Of a DNA stretch of 64,000 nt, positions 9,287 through 18,131 are shown piece after piece (within the stretch, counting starts at the first letter, position 1; every line of letters begins with the position of its first letter). The stretch lies in NCBI RefSeq assembly GCF_900116715.1, contig NZ_FPBM01000005.1, forward strand, positions 124,001 through 188,000, given 5' to 3'. The DNA is from Polaromonas sp. YR568 (lineage in GTDB: Bacteria; Pseudomonadota; Gammaproteobacteria; Burkholderiales; Burkholderiaceae_C). Below the pieces are notes generated by a model. It ran no database searches. It saw nothing but the letters and a program-made list of their open reading frames with translations, and had not been told where the DNA came from. The position numbers and the translations under genes are program-made.

Positions 9287-9390
9287 GGCGGCGCTCTGCG
9301 CCGCCTCCCCCTCAAGGGGCGACACAGGCGGACCGGCAAAGCCGGATCCGCGGTGTCCTTGCCTTGAAACCCTCCCGCCAGGCGGGAGGG
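9287..9390. repeat. Intergenic cluster of three hairpin-forming repeats
   Basis: Three inverted repeats lie in tandem between the binding-protein and LivF genes. They are GGCGGCGC/GCGCCGCC (9287-9305, 3-base loop), CGGA-CCGGC/GCCGG-A-TCCG (9329-9350) and CCCTCCCGCC/GGCGGGAGGG (9370-9390). None is followed by a clear T-run, so they are not simple terminators. The middle part, with GGCAAAGCC in the loop region, resembles a dispersed intergenic repeat I associate with Comamonadaceae genomes. A role in mRNA stabilisation or partial termination is possible. Confidence 0.6.
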
Positions 9391-9465
9391 GTGTGGCTCT
9401 CGCGAGTCGCCAGCCTTGAGGGCTGATTGCCTTGGCAGCAGCCCTCAAGATTGGTCAGGAAAAAT

Positions 9466-10275
9466 ATGGAAACACCTAACATCGTTCTCAACGTCAACGG
9501 CATCGAGGTTATCTACAACCACGTGATCCTGGTGCTCAAGGGCGTCTCGCTGCAAGTGCCGCAGGGCCGCATCGTGGCCATCCTGGGCGGCAACGGCGCG
9601 GGCAAGACGACCACGCTGCGCGCCATCTCCAACCTGCTGCGGGGCGAGCGCGGTGAGGTCACCAAGGGCTCCATCGAGCTGCGCGGCGAACGCATCGAAA
9701 ACCTCTCGCCGGCCGACCTGGTGCAACGCGGTGTGGTGCAGGTGATGGAGGGGCGCCACTGCTTTGCCCACCTGACCATCGAGGAAAACCTGCTGACCGG
9801 CGCCTACACACGCACCAGCAAGGCGGAAGTGGCGGCCAACCTGGAGAAGGTCTACAACTACTTTCCACGCCTGAAAACCCGGCGCACCTCGCAGGCGGCC
9901 TACACGTCCGGCGGCGAGCAGCAGATGTGTGCCATCGGCCGCGCGCTCATGGCCAGCCCGACCATGGTGCTGCTGGACGAGCCCTCCATGGGCCTGGCGC
10001 CACAAATCGTCGAAGAGGTGTTCAACATCGTGAAAGACCTGAACCAGAAGGAGCAGGTGACCTTTCTGCTGGCCGAACAAAACACCAATATGGCGCTCAA
10101 GTACGCCGACTACGGCTACATCATGGAAAGCGGCCGCGTGGTGATGGACGGCGCGGCGAGCGACCTGGCCAACAATGAAGACGTCAAGGAGTTCTACCTC
10201 GGCGTGGGCGGCGGCGAGCGCAAGAGCTTTAAAGACGTCAAGAGCTACAAGCGCCGCAAGCGCTGGCTGGCGTGA
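9466..10275 (+). CDS. ABC transporter ATP-binding protein, LivF type
   Basis: This 269-residue ATPase has Walker A GGNGAGKT (residues 41-48), signature YTSGGEQQMCAIGRAL (about 146-161), and Walker B VLLDEP followed by SMGLAP, which is typical of LivF. The tail after residue 250 is a basic extension (RKSFKDVKSYKRRKRW) longer than in E. coli LivF. The ATG at 9466 has an AGGA upstream; the longer in-frame start at 9427 runs through the repeat region and is unlikely. It should form a heterodimer with the LivG-type ATPase. Confidence 0.92.
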   Translation: METPNIVLNVNGIEVIYNHVILVLKGVSLQVPQGRIVAILGGNGAGKTTTLRAISNLLRGERGEVTKGSIELRGERIENLSPADLVQRGVVQVMEGRHCFAHLTIEENLLTGAYTRTSKAEVAANLEKVYNYFPRLKTRRTSQAAYTSGGEQQMCAIGRALMASPTMVLLDEPSMGLAPQIVEEVFNIVKDLNQKEQVTFLLAEQNTNMALKYADYGYIMESGRVVMDGAASDLANNEDVKEFYLGVGGGERKSFKDVKSYKRRKRWLA

Positions 10276-10285
10276 GGGCAGGCAC

Positions 10286-11542
10286 ATGAGCAATTTCTTC
10301 GACACCCTGGAACACCGGCCGCACGCCAGCCGCGAGGCCGCCCAGCTCGCCGCGCTGCCGCAGCAGATCGCGCATGCCAAGACGGGCGCCCCCGCCTTCA
10401 CCACCATCCTCAAAAATGTCGATGCGCAGGCCGTGACATCGCGCGCCGCGCTGGCGCAGTTGCCTGTGACGCGCAAGCATGAGCTGCTGGAGCGCCAGCA
10501 GGCCGCGCGCCAGGCCGGCGGCAGCGACCCTTTCGGCGGATTCAGCGCGCTGCGCTACGGCGCCGCGATGCCGCGGGTGTTCGCCAGCCCCGGCACGATT
10601 TACGAGCCTGACAGCACGCGCAAGGATTACTGGCGCCTGGCGCGCGCGCTGTACGCTTCCGGCTTCAGGCCGGGGCAGCTGGTGCACAACTGCTTCAGCT
10701 ACCACTTCGTGCCGGCCGGCGCCATGATGGAAAGCGGCGCCCATGCGCTGGGCTGCACCGTGTTTCCGGGCGGCACCGGGCAAACCGAGCAGCAGGTGCA
10801 GGCAATGGCCGAGCTCAAACCCGCCGGTTACGTCGGCACGCCGAGCTTTCTCAAGATCATTGTTGAAAAAGCCGCCGAGATGAAGCTGGCCCTACCCACC
10901 GTGACGCGGGCCATGGTCTCGGGTGAGGCCTTTCCGCCCAGCCTGCGCGACTGGCTGGCCGAGCGCGGCATCACCGCCTACCAGTGTTACGCCTCGGCCG
11001 ACCTGGGCTTGATCGCCTATGAAACCGAGGCCCGCGAGGGCCTGGTGCTGGACGAAGGCGTGATCGTGGAAATCGTGCGCCCGGGCACCGGCGACCCGGT
11101 CGCCGAGGGCGAGGTCGGCGAGCTGGTCGTCACCACGCTGAACCCCGATTACCCGCTGATCCGCTTCGGCACGGGCGACCTCTCTGCCGTGCTGCCGGGC
11201 AGTTGCCCGACCGGCCGCACCAACACCCGCATCAAGGGCTGGATGGGCCGGGCTGACCAGACCGTCAAGGTGCGCGGCATGTTTGTGCACCCGGGCCAGG
11301 TTGCCGACATTGCCCGGCGCTTTCCCGAGGTGCTCAAGGCCAGGCTGGTCGTCAGCGGCGAAATGGCCAACGACAGCATGCACTTTCAGGCCGAAACGGC
11401 CTCGGCCCCGGAAGGCCTGGACCAGCGCATCGGCGAGGTGATCCGCGACGTCACCAAGCTGCGCGGCACGGTACAGCTGGTGGCGCCCGGAAGTCTCCCC
11501 AACGACGGGAAGGTTATTGAGGACGCAAGGAGCTATAAATAA
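10286..11542 (+). CDS. Phenylacetate-CoA ligase-like AMP-forming enzyme (PaaK family)
   Basis: The 418-residue protein resembles PaaK-type adenylate-forming ligases, which make aryl-CoA thioesters. The region FRPGQLVHNCFSYHFVPAG, the segment VSGEAFPPSLRDWLAERG and YQCYASADLGLIAYE are in PaaK order. GELVVTTLNPDYPLIRFGTGDLS and the C-terminal VRGMFVHPGQV also fit. The glycine-rich A3 loop of PaaK is weaker here (PGGTGQTEQQVQ). The gene starts 10 bases after the LivF stop. It is the second CoA ligase of the cluster and belongs to a different branch from the ligase at 3.0 kb, so the two probably act on different acids or at different steps. The substrate is unknown. Confidence 0.85.
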   Translation: MSNFFDTLEHRPHASREAAQLAALPQQIAHAKTGAPAFTTILKNVDAQAVTSRAALAQLPVTRKHELLERQQAARQAGGSDPFGGFSALRYGAAMPRVFASPGTIYEPDSTRKDYWRLARALYASGFRPGQLVHNCFSYHFVPAGAMMESGAHALGCTVFPGGTGQTEQQVQAMAELKPAGYVGTPSFLKIIVEKAAEMKLALPTVTRAMVSGEAFPPSLRDWLAERGITAYQCYASADLGLIAYETEAREGLVLDEGVIVEIVRPGTGDPVAEGEVGELVVTTLNPDYPLIRFGTGDLSAVLPGSCPTGRTNTRIKGWMGRADQTVKVRGMFVHPGQVADIARRFPEVLKARLVVSGEMANDSMHFQAETASAPEGLDQRIGEVIRDVTKLRGTVQLVAPGSLPNDGKVIEDARSYK

Positions 11543-11667
11543 GCGGAAAGTTGTCGGGAAGCCCCGGCAAGGCAGGCAGTAAACGGGATAGCCCTTACGT
11601 AGTTCCCGCGATGTTCTACCGGTAATGGAACCGTAAACTTGGCGCGTTCATCAAAAAGGAGACGCTC

Positions 11668-12663
11668 ATGAAACGCCTGTTAGTCCTCGCCGCTGCCGCG
11701 ACGGCCATTTTTGCCGCCCACGCCCAAGCCCCCGCATTCCCCGGCTCCAAGCCCATCACCTTTGTGGTGCCCTTCGCAGCCGGCGGCCCCACCGACCGCG
11801 TGGCGCGCGACCTGGCCGAAGCCATGCGCAAGTCCATGGGCGGCGGCGCCAACTTCGTCGTTGAAAACGTCAACGGCGCCGGCGGCACCATTGGCGCAGC
11901 CAAGGTGGCACGCGCCACGCCCGACGGCCACACCCTGCTGCTGCACCACATCGGCATGGCGGCAGCGCCCGGCCTGTACCGCAAGCTGCCTTACAAGGTG
12001 CTGGACGACTTCGAATTCCTGGGCATGATCAATGAAGTGCCCATGACCATCATCGGCAAGCCCCAGCTGCCCGCCAACAACTACCGCGACTTCGAGAACT
12101 ACATCCGCGCCAACGCCGGCAAGCTCAACATCGCCCACGCGGGCCTGGGTTCAGCCTCGCACCTGTGCGGCCTGATGTGGCAGTCGGCCATCAACGCCAA
12201 GGACGCGATGACCACCATTCCTTTCGGCGGCACGGCCCCCGCGATGAATGCGCTGGTCGGCGGCCAGGTTGACATGATGTGCGACCAGACCACCAACACC
12301 ACCGGCCAGATCGAAGCAGGCCGCGTCAAGGCTTTCGCCGTGACGACTGCCAAGCCGCTGTCGGGCAACAAGCTGCTCAAGGACTACCCCACGCTGCAGG
12401 AAATGGGCCTCAAAGGCTTTGACCTGACGATCTGGCACGGCCTCTACGCGCCCAAGGGCACGCCGGCCGCCGTGATGACCCAGATCAACAATGCCTTGAA
12501 GATCGCACTGAAGGACCCAGAGTTCATCAAGAAGCAGGAAGGCCTTGGCGCCGTGGTCGTGACCGACAAGCGTGTCGAGCCCGCCGCTCACAAAGCTTTT
12601 GTGGCCGCCGAGATCAACAAGCTCAAGCCCGTGATCGAAGCCGCCGGCAAGTTTGCCGACTGA
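11668..12663 (+). CDS. Bug-family (TctC-like) periplasmic solute receptor
   Basis: The 331-residue protein has a signal peptide ending near AHAQ. The Bug fold is shown by KPITFVVPFAAGGPTDRVARDLAEAM, VVENVNGAGGTIGAAKVARATPDGHTLL and the later DYPTLQEMGLKGFDLTIWHGLYAPKGTP. Bug proteins bind carboxylates such as tricarboxylates, aromatic acids or nicotinate through two water-bridged carboxylate contacts. Start choice is supported by AAGGAG 8 bases upstream. No tctA/tctB membrane genes are nearby. A strong terminator follows, so it is likely a single-gene unit, typical of orphan Bug receptors in Burkholderiales. Confidence 0.9.
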   Translation: MKRLLVLAAAATAIFAAHAQAPAFPGSKPITFVVPFAAGGPTDRVARDLAEAMRKSMGGGANFVVENVNGAGGTIGAAKVARATPDGHTLLLHHIGMAAAPGLYRKLPYKVLDDFEFLGMINEVPMTIIGKPQLPANNYRDFENYIRANAGKLNIAHAGLGSASHLCGLMWQSAINAKDAMTTIPFGGTAPAMNALVGGQVDMMCDQTTNTTGQIEAGRVKAFAVTTAKPLSGNKLLKDYPTLQEMGLKGFDLTIWHGLYAPKGTPAAVMTQINNALKIALKDPEFIKKQEGLGAVVVTDKRVEPAAHKAFVAAEINKLKPVIEAAGKFAD

Positions 12664-12684
12664 TCTGCTTACCTTTTGATTTCA

Positions 12685-12718
12685 AAAAGCCGCCCGGTTC
12701 GCGCCGGGCGGCTTTTTT
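12685..12718 (+). terminator. Rho-independent terminator after the first Bug gene
   Basis: A GC-rich stem AAGCCGCCCGG/CCGGGCGGCTT with a short loop is followed by a run of six T. It starts 22 bases after the Bug stop codon. Confidence 0.9.
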
Positions 12719-12811
12719 CATGCCCGCCGGGTTTAACCCTCTTGAAGAGGCCATCCCTGCACGCTATGTTCGTGTGATCCCGGCCACAGCCGGCCATCCT
12801 GGAGACAGCTC

Positions 12812-13840
12812 TTGAACAACAAACCCCTGCTTTCGAAGCGCTACGGCGCCCTCTTCGCCACCACGCTGGCCGCCTTTGCCACCTTTATGGCCTCGCCCTC
12901 CGCCTGGTCGCAAAGCGCCAGCTGGCCTGCCAAACCCGTCAGAATCATCGTGCCCTTCGCCCCCGGCGGCACCACCGACATCCTGGCCCGGGCCATGGCG
13001 CCTGAGTTGTCCAAAGCCTTCGGCCAGCCCTTTGTGGTGGAAAACCGCGCCGGCGCCGGCGGCAACATCGGCGCCGATGTGGTGGCCAAGTCGGCCCCTG
13101 ACGGCTACACGCTGCTGATGGGCACTGTCGGCACGCACGGCATCAACAAGTCGCTTTACAGCAAGATGAGCTACGACCCGCAAAAGGACTTTGCGCCCAT
13201 CACCCTGGTGGCGGGCGTGCCCAATGTGATGGTGGTCAACACTGAAAAAGCCAAGGCCGCAGGCATCAACAATGTGGCGGACTTCATCCGGGTGGCCAAG
13301 GCCAACCCCGGCAAGCTCAACATGGCCTCCAGCGGCAACGGCACGTCCATCCATCTGGCGGGCGAGTTGTTCAAGACCATGAGTGGCACTTACATGACGC
13401 ACTTTCCGTACAGCGGCTCCGGCCCGGCGCTGCTGGCTCTGGTGGGCGGCGACATGGATGTGATGTTCGACAACCTGCCTTCGTCCATGCAGCTGATCAA
13501 GTCCGGCAAGCTCAAGGCGCTGGCTGTGACGAGTTCGGAGCGCTCGGCGGCGGTTCCGGATGTTCCTACTGTGGAGCAGGCCGGCGGCCCGGCACTCAAG
13601 GGTTTTGACGCCAGCTCGTGGTTTGGCCTGCTGGCCCCCGCCGGCACACCGCCCGACATCGTCAACCGCATCCAGCAGGAATCCGCCAAAGCGCTCAACA
13701 CGCCCGCCATCAAGGAAAAGCTGCTGGCGCAGGGAGCGATTCCGAGCGGGAATACGCCGGCGCAGTTCACCGCCTTTATCAATGCCGAGCACAAGAAGTG
13801 GGCGCAGGTGGTGAAGGCGTCGGGGGCGAAGGTGGACTGA
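12812..13840 (+). CDS. Bug-family (TctC-like) periplasmic solute receptor
   Basis: This second Bug receptor has 342 residues. It has a signal peptide ending near AWSQ, then [56 protein letters not shown] and [24 protein letters not shown], all textbook Bug motifs. The start is a TTG at 12812 with GGAG placed 7 bases upstream; no closer ATG keeps the signal peptide. It resembles the consensus Bug sequence more closely than its neighbour at 11.7 kb, so the pair is not a recent duplication by eye. The ligand is unknown; carboxylate binding is the family property. Confidence 0.88.
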   Translation: MNNKPLLSKRYGALFATTLAAFATFMASPSAWSQSASWPAKPVRIIVPFAPGGTTDILARAMAPELSKAFGQPFVVENRAGAGGNIGADVVAKSAPDGYTLLMGTVGTHGINKSLYSKMSYDPQKDFAPITLVAGVPNVMVVNTEKAKAAGINNVADFIRVAKANPGKLNMASSGNGTSIHLAGELFKTMSGTYMTHFPYSGSGPALLALVGGDMDVMFDNLPSSMQLIKSGKLKALAVTSSERSAAVPDVPTVEQAGGPALKGFDASSWFGLLAPAGTPPDIVNRIQQESAKALNTPAIKEKLLAQGAIPSGNTPAQFTAFINAEHKKWAQVVKASGAKVD

Positions 13841-13886
13841 GGATCCGGAAGACTGGATTTTCCCCTGATTTTTTAGAGGCAAATGC

Positions 13887-14282
13887 ATGGGTGTTTTAGA
13901 CGCCGGGCCCTTCTATCACGGTACGAGAGCAGATATGCAGGTTGGCGACTTGTTGACGGCAGGTTTCAGATCAAACTACGACGACAGTGTTGTGATGAAC
14001 CATATTTATTTCACGGCTTTGTCAAAGGGGGCTGGGCTTGCTGCGGAGATGTCCAAAGGCGAAGGTGCACCCCGGGTTTACATCGTTGAGCCAACGGGAG
14101 AGTTTGAGAACGACCCCAACGTCACGGACAAAAAATTTCCCGGCAACCCAACGCGGTCATACCGAAGTGGATCTCCTTTGAAAGTCATCGGCGAACTTGA
14201 AAGCTGGGAACCCTACGATCAGGAGTTCATTCGGCAACTCAGAATTCGCGTCCAGACAGGAATGGGAGAAATTCTTAACTAG
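13887..14282 (+). CDS. arr: Arr-type NAD+--rifampin ADP-ribosyltransferase
   Basis: The 131-residue protein matches the small Arr family almost end to end. It has FYHGTRADMQVGDLLTAGF, HIYFTALSKGAGLAAEM, GEGAPRVYIVEPTGEFENDP and NVTDKKFPGNPTRSYRS in the family order. Arr enzymes transfer ADP-ribose from NAD+ to the C23 hydroxyl of rifamycins, blocking RNA polymerase binding. The histidine of YHGT and the aspartate near the C-terminal WEPYDQEF fit the catalytic set. The ATG at 13887 has AGAGG upstream. It stands alone, 46 bases after a Bug gene and before a terminator. No integron or transposon sequence is visible, so it appears to be a chromosomal environmental arr; its natural substrate may not be rifampin. 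Confidence 0.88.
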   Translation: MGVLDAGPFYHGTRADMQVGDLLTAGFRSNYDDSVVMNHIYFTALSKGAGLAAEMSKGEGAPRVYIVEPTGEFENDPNVTDKKFPGNPTRSYRSGSPLKVIGELESWEPYDQEFIRQLRIRVQTGMGEILN

Positions 14283-14350
14283 GGCCGACGATAGAAGCGG
14301 TTGGGGCTGAGCTATTTTTAATAGCGCCGGTCACACATCCCCCAGAATGC

Positions 14351-14378
14351 AAAAAGCCCTGTCACCAGGGCTTTTTTA
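14351..14378 (+). terminator. Rho-independent terminator downstream of arr
   Basis: The stem AAAGCCCTG/CAGGGCTTT with a short loop is followed by T-rich sequence, 68 bases after the arr stop. The flanking A and T runs could let it work in both directions and so also end the DUF1840 gene. Confidence 0.8.
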
Positions 14379-14429
14379 TTCACGCATATATAGGAGCCGC
14401 CGCCGCGGCTTCGCTACCCGTCCAGACGC

Positions 14430-14732
14430 CTAGACGCCCCAGACCACCTCGTGGCCGTTCTGGTGGTTGCGCTGGAGCATGTCGATAAAGGGCATGGCGC
14501 GCTGGCGCAGGCCCAGGCCGTCACCGGGGACGACGCCATCTTCGGCATTGGCGTCGTGGGCTTCCTCATGGGCAATCGCCGCCTTGAGCGCAGCGATGGC
14601 GGCCGGCATTTGCTCGGGCAGGATGATGCCTTTGGGCCCGGCGTCTTTGCCGATGATTTCCAGCACCTTGCGGCCATTGGCTTCCAGCATGATCACGTCG
14701 CCGGCGTCTTTTGATTTGAATTTGTAAAGCAT
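14430..14732 (-). CDS. DUF1840 family protein
   Basis: This 100-residue cytoplasmic protein starts MLYKFKSKDAGDVIMLEANG and continues VLEIIGKDAGPKGIILPEQMPAAIAAL, the conserved DUF1840 pattern. It ends QRAMPFIDMLQRN, with an acidic/histidine-rich linker (HEEAHDANAED) in the middle. The family is largely restricted to betaproteobacteria and has no established function. It is transcribed opposite to its neighbours, with a divergent promoter region shared with the dioxygenase gene. Confidence 0.88.
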   Translation of the reverse strand: MLYKFKSKDAGDVIMLEANGRKVLEIIGKDAGPKGIILPEQMPAAIAALKAAIAHEEAHDANAEDGVVPGDGLGLRQRAMPFIDMLQRNHQNGHEVVWGV

Positions 14733-14873
14733 GGATGGCTCCTCGGGTTAAAAACAGACAAGTCATTATGGGAAGTTTTCAGGCTGGCGTATGTAGGCCT
14801 GTTTCACCTGTTGGAGTCTCGGGATTGCGCCCGGAGTTCCCGAAGGGCAGGTGCGCTCAAGCAAAATAGCGCC

Positions 14874-15623
14874 ATGTTCAATATCGCCACTGTCCCCAAG
14901 TCGGCTCGCCAGGCGCTCAGCCAGGATGGCCTCAGCCTGCTCAACCCCACCGAGCTGACGGCCACCCTGGCGCTGCCCGCGCCGGCATGGACCTCAGGCT
15001 GGCAGGCGCTGACCGGCTCCTGGGACCGGCTGCCGCCCGACGCGCATCTGAAAGACGGCGGGCACTACCGCAAGCGCCGCCATTCCTGCTTCGTGCAGGA
15101 CCTGGCCACGGGCGCGCTGACGCAAACCCCGCACCGCGCCCACTGGCAGCCCACCGACTACAACGCCCTGCACGGCGGCTTTGAGCGATGGTTTGACCCG
15201 GTCGAGCCCGCCGTAGCCACCGCCCCGGCGTGGACAGACCTGCTGGCCGGGCTGGGAAAGCTGTTTGCGCAGGTGCAGCCTGCCGGGCGCTGGCATATTG
15301 AAGCGCACCAGTTCCGCATCGACACTGCGGGCGGCGTGGGCCGCCCCACCCCCGAAGGCGCGCACCGCGACGGCGTGGACTTTGTGGTGGTGATGATGGT
15401 GGCGCGGCACGGCGTCAAGGGCGGCGAGACCCGGGTGTTTGACGCCAACGGCCCGCACGGCGTGCGCTTTGTGATGCAGGAGCCCCTGACGGCGCTGCTG
15501 CTGGATGACGCCCGCGTCATCCACGAGACCACGCCCATCCTGCCGGCAGACGACCAACCGGTAAAAAGCTTCCGGGACACGTTGGTGCTCACTTACAGAG
15601 CAGCCAGCTTCCAGGCGCCTTGA
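14874..15623 (+). CDS. 2-oxoglutarate/Fe(II)-dependent dioxygenase family protein (2OG-Fe_Oxy_2)
   Basis: The 249-residue protein shows the iron-binding triad expected for the free-amino-acid hydroxylase-like 2OG-Fe family. It has HRDGVDFVVVMMVARHG (His-x-Asp, about residues 163-167) and the distal histidine in ARVIHETTPI. The RDTLVLTYR arginine would bind 2-oxoglutarate. Members of this family hydroxylate free amino acids such as isoleucine; others are uncharacterised. The ATG at 14874 is used because the upstream in-frame stretch is Arg/Ser-rich and not conserved in character. It is a lone gene between divergent DUF1840 and the aromatic-acid operon. Confidence 0.82.
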   Translation: MFNIATVPKSARQALSQDGLSLLNPTELTATLALPAPAWTSGWQALTGSWDRLPPDAHLKDGGHYRKRRHSCFVQDLATGALTQTPHRAHWQPTDYNALHGGFERWFDPVEPAVATAPAWTDLLAGLGKLFAQVQPAGRWHIEAHQFRIDTAGGVGRPTPEGAHRDGVDFVVVMMVARHGVKGGETRVFDANGPHGVRFVMQEPLTALLLDDARVIHETTPILPADDQPVKSFRDTLVLTYRAASFQAP

Positions 15624-15699
15624 CGCCCCGCGGCCGGAGCACCGGCCGCCTTTACCTGGCCATGTTGCAGACAGTTTCTGGAATTGCGGAAAAACCCGC

Positions 15700-15728
15700 T
15701 TGACGGATTTAGTTTAAACCTAAACAAT
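15700..15728 (+). promoter_or_regulatory. Putative promoter with overlapping palindromic operator for the aromatic-acid operon
   Basis: A TTGACG -35-like box (15700-15705) lies 17 bases before a weak AACAAT -10-like box (15723-15728). Between and over them sits TTTA-GTTTAAAC-C-TAAA (15708-15724), a near-perfect palindrome around GTTTAAAC. The layout suits repression by the MarR protein encoded as the second gene of the operon. MarR binding is inference. Confidence 0.45.
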
Positions 15729-15760
15729 TAAAGCCAGATTAATCCAGAGAGTACGCTTTC

Positions 15761-18082
15761 ATGCACATTCTTTGCCTGGGCGGTGGTCCCGCAGGTTTGT
15801 ATTTCGCCCTGCTGATGAAGCTGCAGAACCCGGCGCATCAGGTCACGGTGGTCGAGCGCAACCGGCCTTTTGATACCTTTGGCTGGGGCGTGGTGCTGTC
15901 CGACCAGACGCTGGGCAACCTGCGTGTGGCAGACCCGGTCAGTGCGCAGCTGATTGGCGACGCGTTCAACCACTGGGACGACGTGGAAGTCTTCTTCAAG
16001 GGCCGTTCGGTGCGCTCGGGCGGCCACGGCTTTTGCGGCATTGGCCGCAAGCGCCTGCTCAATATCCTGCAAGAACGTTGCATGGCGCTGGGCGTGGACC
16101 TGGTGTTTGAAACCGATGTGCAGGACGACCAGGCCATCGCGGCGCAATATAACGCCGACGTGGTGATCGCCAGCGACGGCCTGAACAGCCGCATCCGCAA
16201 CCGCTACGCGGACACCTTCAAGCCCGACGTCGAGTTGCGCGCCTGCCGGTTTGTGTGGCTGGGTACACGCAAGACGTTTGACGCCTTCACCTTCGCGTTT
16301 GAGCAGACCGAGCACGGCTGGTTTGCCGCGCACGCCTACAAGTTTGACGAGAACACATCCACCTTTATCGTGGAGACACCCGAAGCGGTGTGGAAGGCCC
16401 ACGGCCTGGACCAGATGAGCCAGGAAGACGGCATTGCATTTTGTGAGCGGCTGTTTGCCAAATACCTGGACGGCAACCCGCTGATGAACAACGCCACGCA
16501 TGTGCGCGGCTCGGCCATCTGGATACGCTTTCCGCGCGTGGTGTGCGAGCGCTGGGTGCACGAGGCTTCCATCAACGGCAAGCAGGTGCCCATCGTGCTG
16601 ATGGGCGATGCGGCGCACACTGCGCACTTCTCGATCGGCAGCGGTACCAAGCTGGCGCTCGAAGACGCGATTGAGCTGGCCAACTGCTTTGCACAACATG
16701 GTGATGCCGTCGCGGCGCTCAAAACCTACGAAGCCCTGCGCTCGGTGGAAGTGCTGAAGATCCAGAACGCGGCGCGCAACTCGACCGAATGGTTTGAGAA
16801 CGTGGACCGCTACAGCAGCATGGAAGCCGAGCAGTTCTTTTATTCGCTGCTCACGCGCTCGCAGCGCATCAGCCACGAGAACCTGCGCGTGCGCGATGCC
16901 GCCTGGCTGCAGGGCTATGAGCAGTGGCTGGCCAAAAGCAATGCGCCGCATGCGCCGCCGCCCATGCTGCTGCCGCTCAAGGTACGCGAGCTTTCGTTGA
17001 AGAACCGCATTGTGGTCTCGCCCATGGCCACCTACAGCGCAGTAGACGGTGTGCCGCAAGACTTCCACCTGGTGCACCTGGGCGCGCGTGCATTGGGCGG
17101 CGCCGCACTGGTGTTTGTCGAAATGACCGCGCCCTGTGCAGAAGGCCGCATCACGCCGGGCTGCCCAGGCCTCTGGAACGACACACAAGCCAGGGCCTTC
17201 AAGCGCATCGTGGATTTTGTGCACGCGTCGGGCGCCGGCGCCCGGATAGGCATGCAGCTGGGCCACAGCGGCCCCAAAGGCTCGACACAAGTCGGCTGGG
17301 AGCAGCCCGACGAGCCGCTCCTCACCGGCAACTGGCCGCTGCTGGCGGCCAGCGCCGTGGCTTACGGCCCGACCAACCAGGTGCCGCAAGCGATGACGCG
17401 CGCCGACATGGACCGCGTCAAGGCGGAGTTCGTGCAGTCCACCCGCTATGCAGCCGAGGCCGGTTTTGACTGGCTGGAACTGCATTGCGCCCATGGCTAC
17501 CTGCTCTCGAGCTTTATCACGCCGCTGACCAACCAGCGCACCGACGACTACGGCGGCAGCCTGGAAAACCGCTGCCGCTTCCCGCTCGAGGTGTTCAGCG
17601 CCATGCGCGCGGTGTGGCCGGCCCACTTGCCCATGAGCGTGCGTATCTCCGCGCACGACTGGGCGCCCGGCGGCAATACGGCGGACGACGCCGTTGCCAT
17701 CGCCCGCATGTTCAAGACCGCCGGCTGCGACTTTATCGACGTCTCGTCGGGCCAGACCACACGCGCGGCCAAACCGGTTTACGGCCGCATGTACCAGACA
17801 CCGTTTGCCGACCGCATCCGCAACGAAGTCGGCATCCAGACCATTGCCGTCGGCGCGATCTCGGAGGTCGACCACGTCAACAGTATCATCGCCGCCGGCC
17901 GCGCCGACCTGTGCGCCATTGCCCGCCCGCACCTGGCCGACCCGGCCTGGACGCTGCATGAGGCCGCCAAGCTGCAAAGCCGGCATGTGAACTGGCCCCA
18001 GCCTTACCTGAGCGGCCGCGACCAGCTCTACCGCGAAATTTCGAAGCAAAAAGAGCTCGCGGCCCAGGCGGAACGGGCGTAA
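15761..18082 (+). CDS. Bifunctional flavin monooxygenase/OYE-type reductase (2-aminobenzoyl-CoA monooxygenase/reductase or salicylyl-CoA 5-hydroxylase)
   Basis: This 773-residue fusion has two flavin domains. Residues 1-370 are a class A FAD monooxygenase with the dinucleotide fold [14 protein letters not shown] (7-20) and the FAD ribityl motif [16 protein letters not shown] (about 282-297). Residues about 400-765 are an old-yellow-enzyme/2,4-dienoyl-CoA reductase-like FMN barrel with [32 protein letters not shown] and [13 protein letters not shown]. This architecture is that of 2-aminobenzoyl-CoA monooxygenase/reductase, which hydroxylates the CoA-activated ring and reduces the product to a non-aromatic ketone. 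Salicylyl-CoA 5-hydroxylases share the fold. The downstream ligase, thioesterase and Rid protein favour 2-aminobenzoate. It is the first gene of the operon. Confidence 0.9.
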   Translation: MHILCLGGGPAGLYFALLMKLQNPAHQVTVVERNRPFDTFGWGVVLSDQTLGNLRVADPVSAQLIGDAFNHWDDVEVFFKGRSVRSGGHGFCGIGRKRLLNILQERCMALGVDLVFETDVQDDQAIAAQYNADVVIASDGLNSRIRNRYADTFKPDVELRACRFVWLGTRKTFDAFTFAFEQTEHGWFAAHAYKFDENTSTFIVETPEAVWKAHGLDQMSQEDGIAFCERLFAKYLDGNPLMNNATHVRGSAIWIRFPRVVCERWVHEASINGKQVPIVLMGDAAHTAHFSIGSGTKLALEDAIELANCFAQHGDAVAALKTYEALRSVEVLKIQNAARNSTEWFENVDRYSSMEAEQFFYSLLTRSQRISHENLRVRDAAWLQGYEQWLAKSNAPHAPPPMLLPLKVRELSLKNRIVVSPMATYSAVDGVPQDFHLVHLGARALGGAALVFVEMTAPCAEGRITPGCPGLWNDTQARAFKRIVDFVHASGAGARIGMQLGHSGPKGSTQVGWEQPDEPLLTGNWPLLAASAVAYGPTNQVPQAMTRADMDRVKAEFVQSTRYAAEAGFDWLELHCAHGYLLSSFITPLTNQRTDDYGGSLENRCRFPLEVFSAMRAVWPAHLPMSVRISAHDWAPGGNTADDAVAIARMFKTAGCDFIDVSSGQTTRAAKPVYGRMYQTPFADRIRNEVGIQTIAVGAISEVDHVNSIIAAGRADLCAIARPHLADPAWTLHEAAKLQSRHVNWPQPYLSGRDQLYREISKQKELAAQAERA

Positions 18083-18131
18083 GCAGCTACCAGATCAATA
18101 GCAAGCGCGAATACCACCAAGGAGACTCACC

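Noticed and set aside
9277..9465. CRISPR-like array in the receptor-LivF gap
   Set aside because: The three hairpins differ in sequence and there are no regular spacers.
15728..18049. Long - strand open frame (773 codons) opposite the monooxygenase/reductase gene
   Set aside because: It is the antisense shadow of a GC-rich gene with clear flavin motifs on the + strand; the antisense translation has no recognisable domain.
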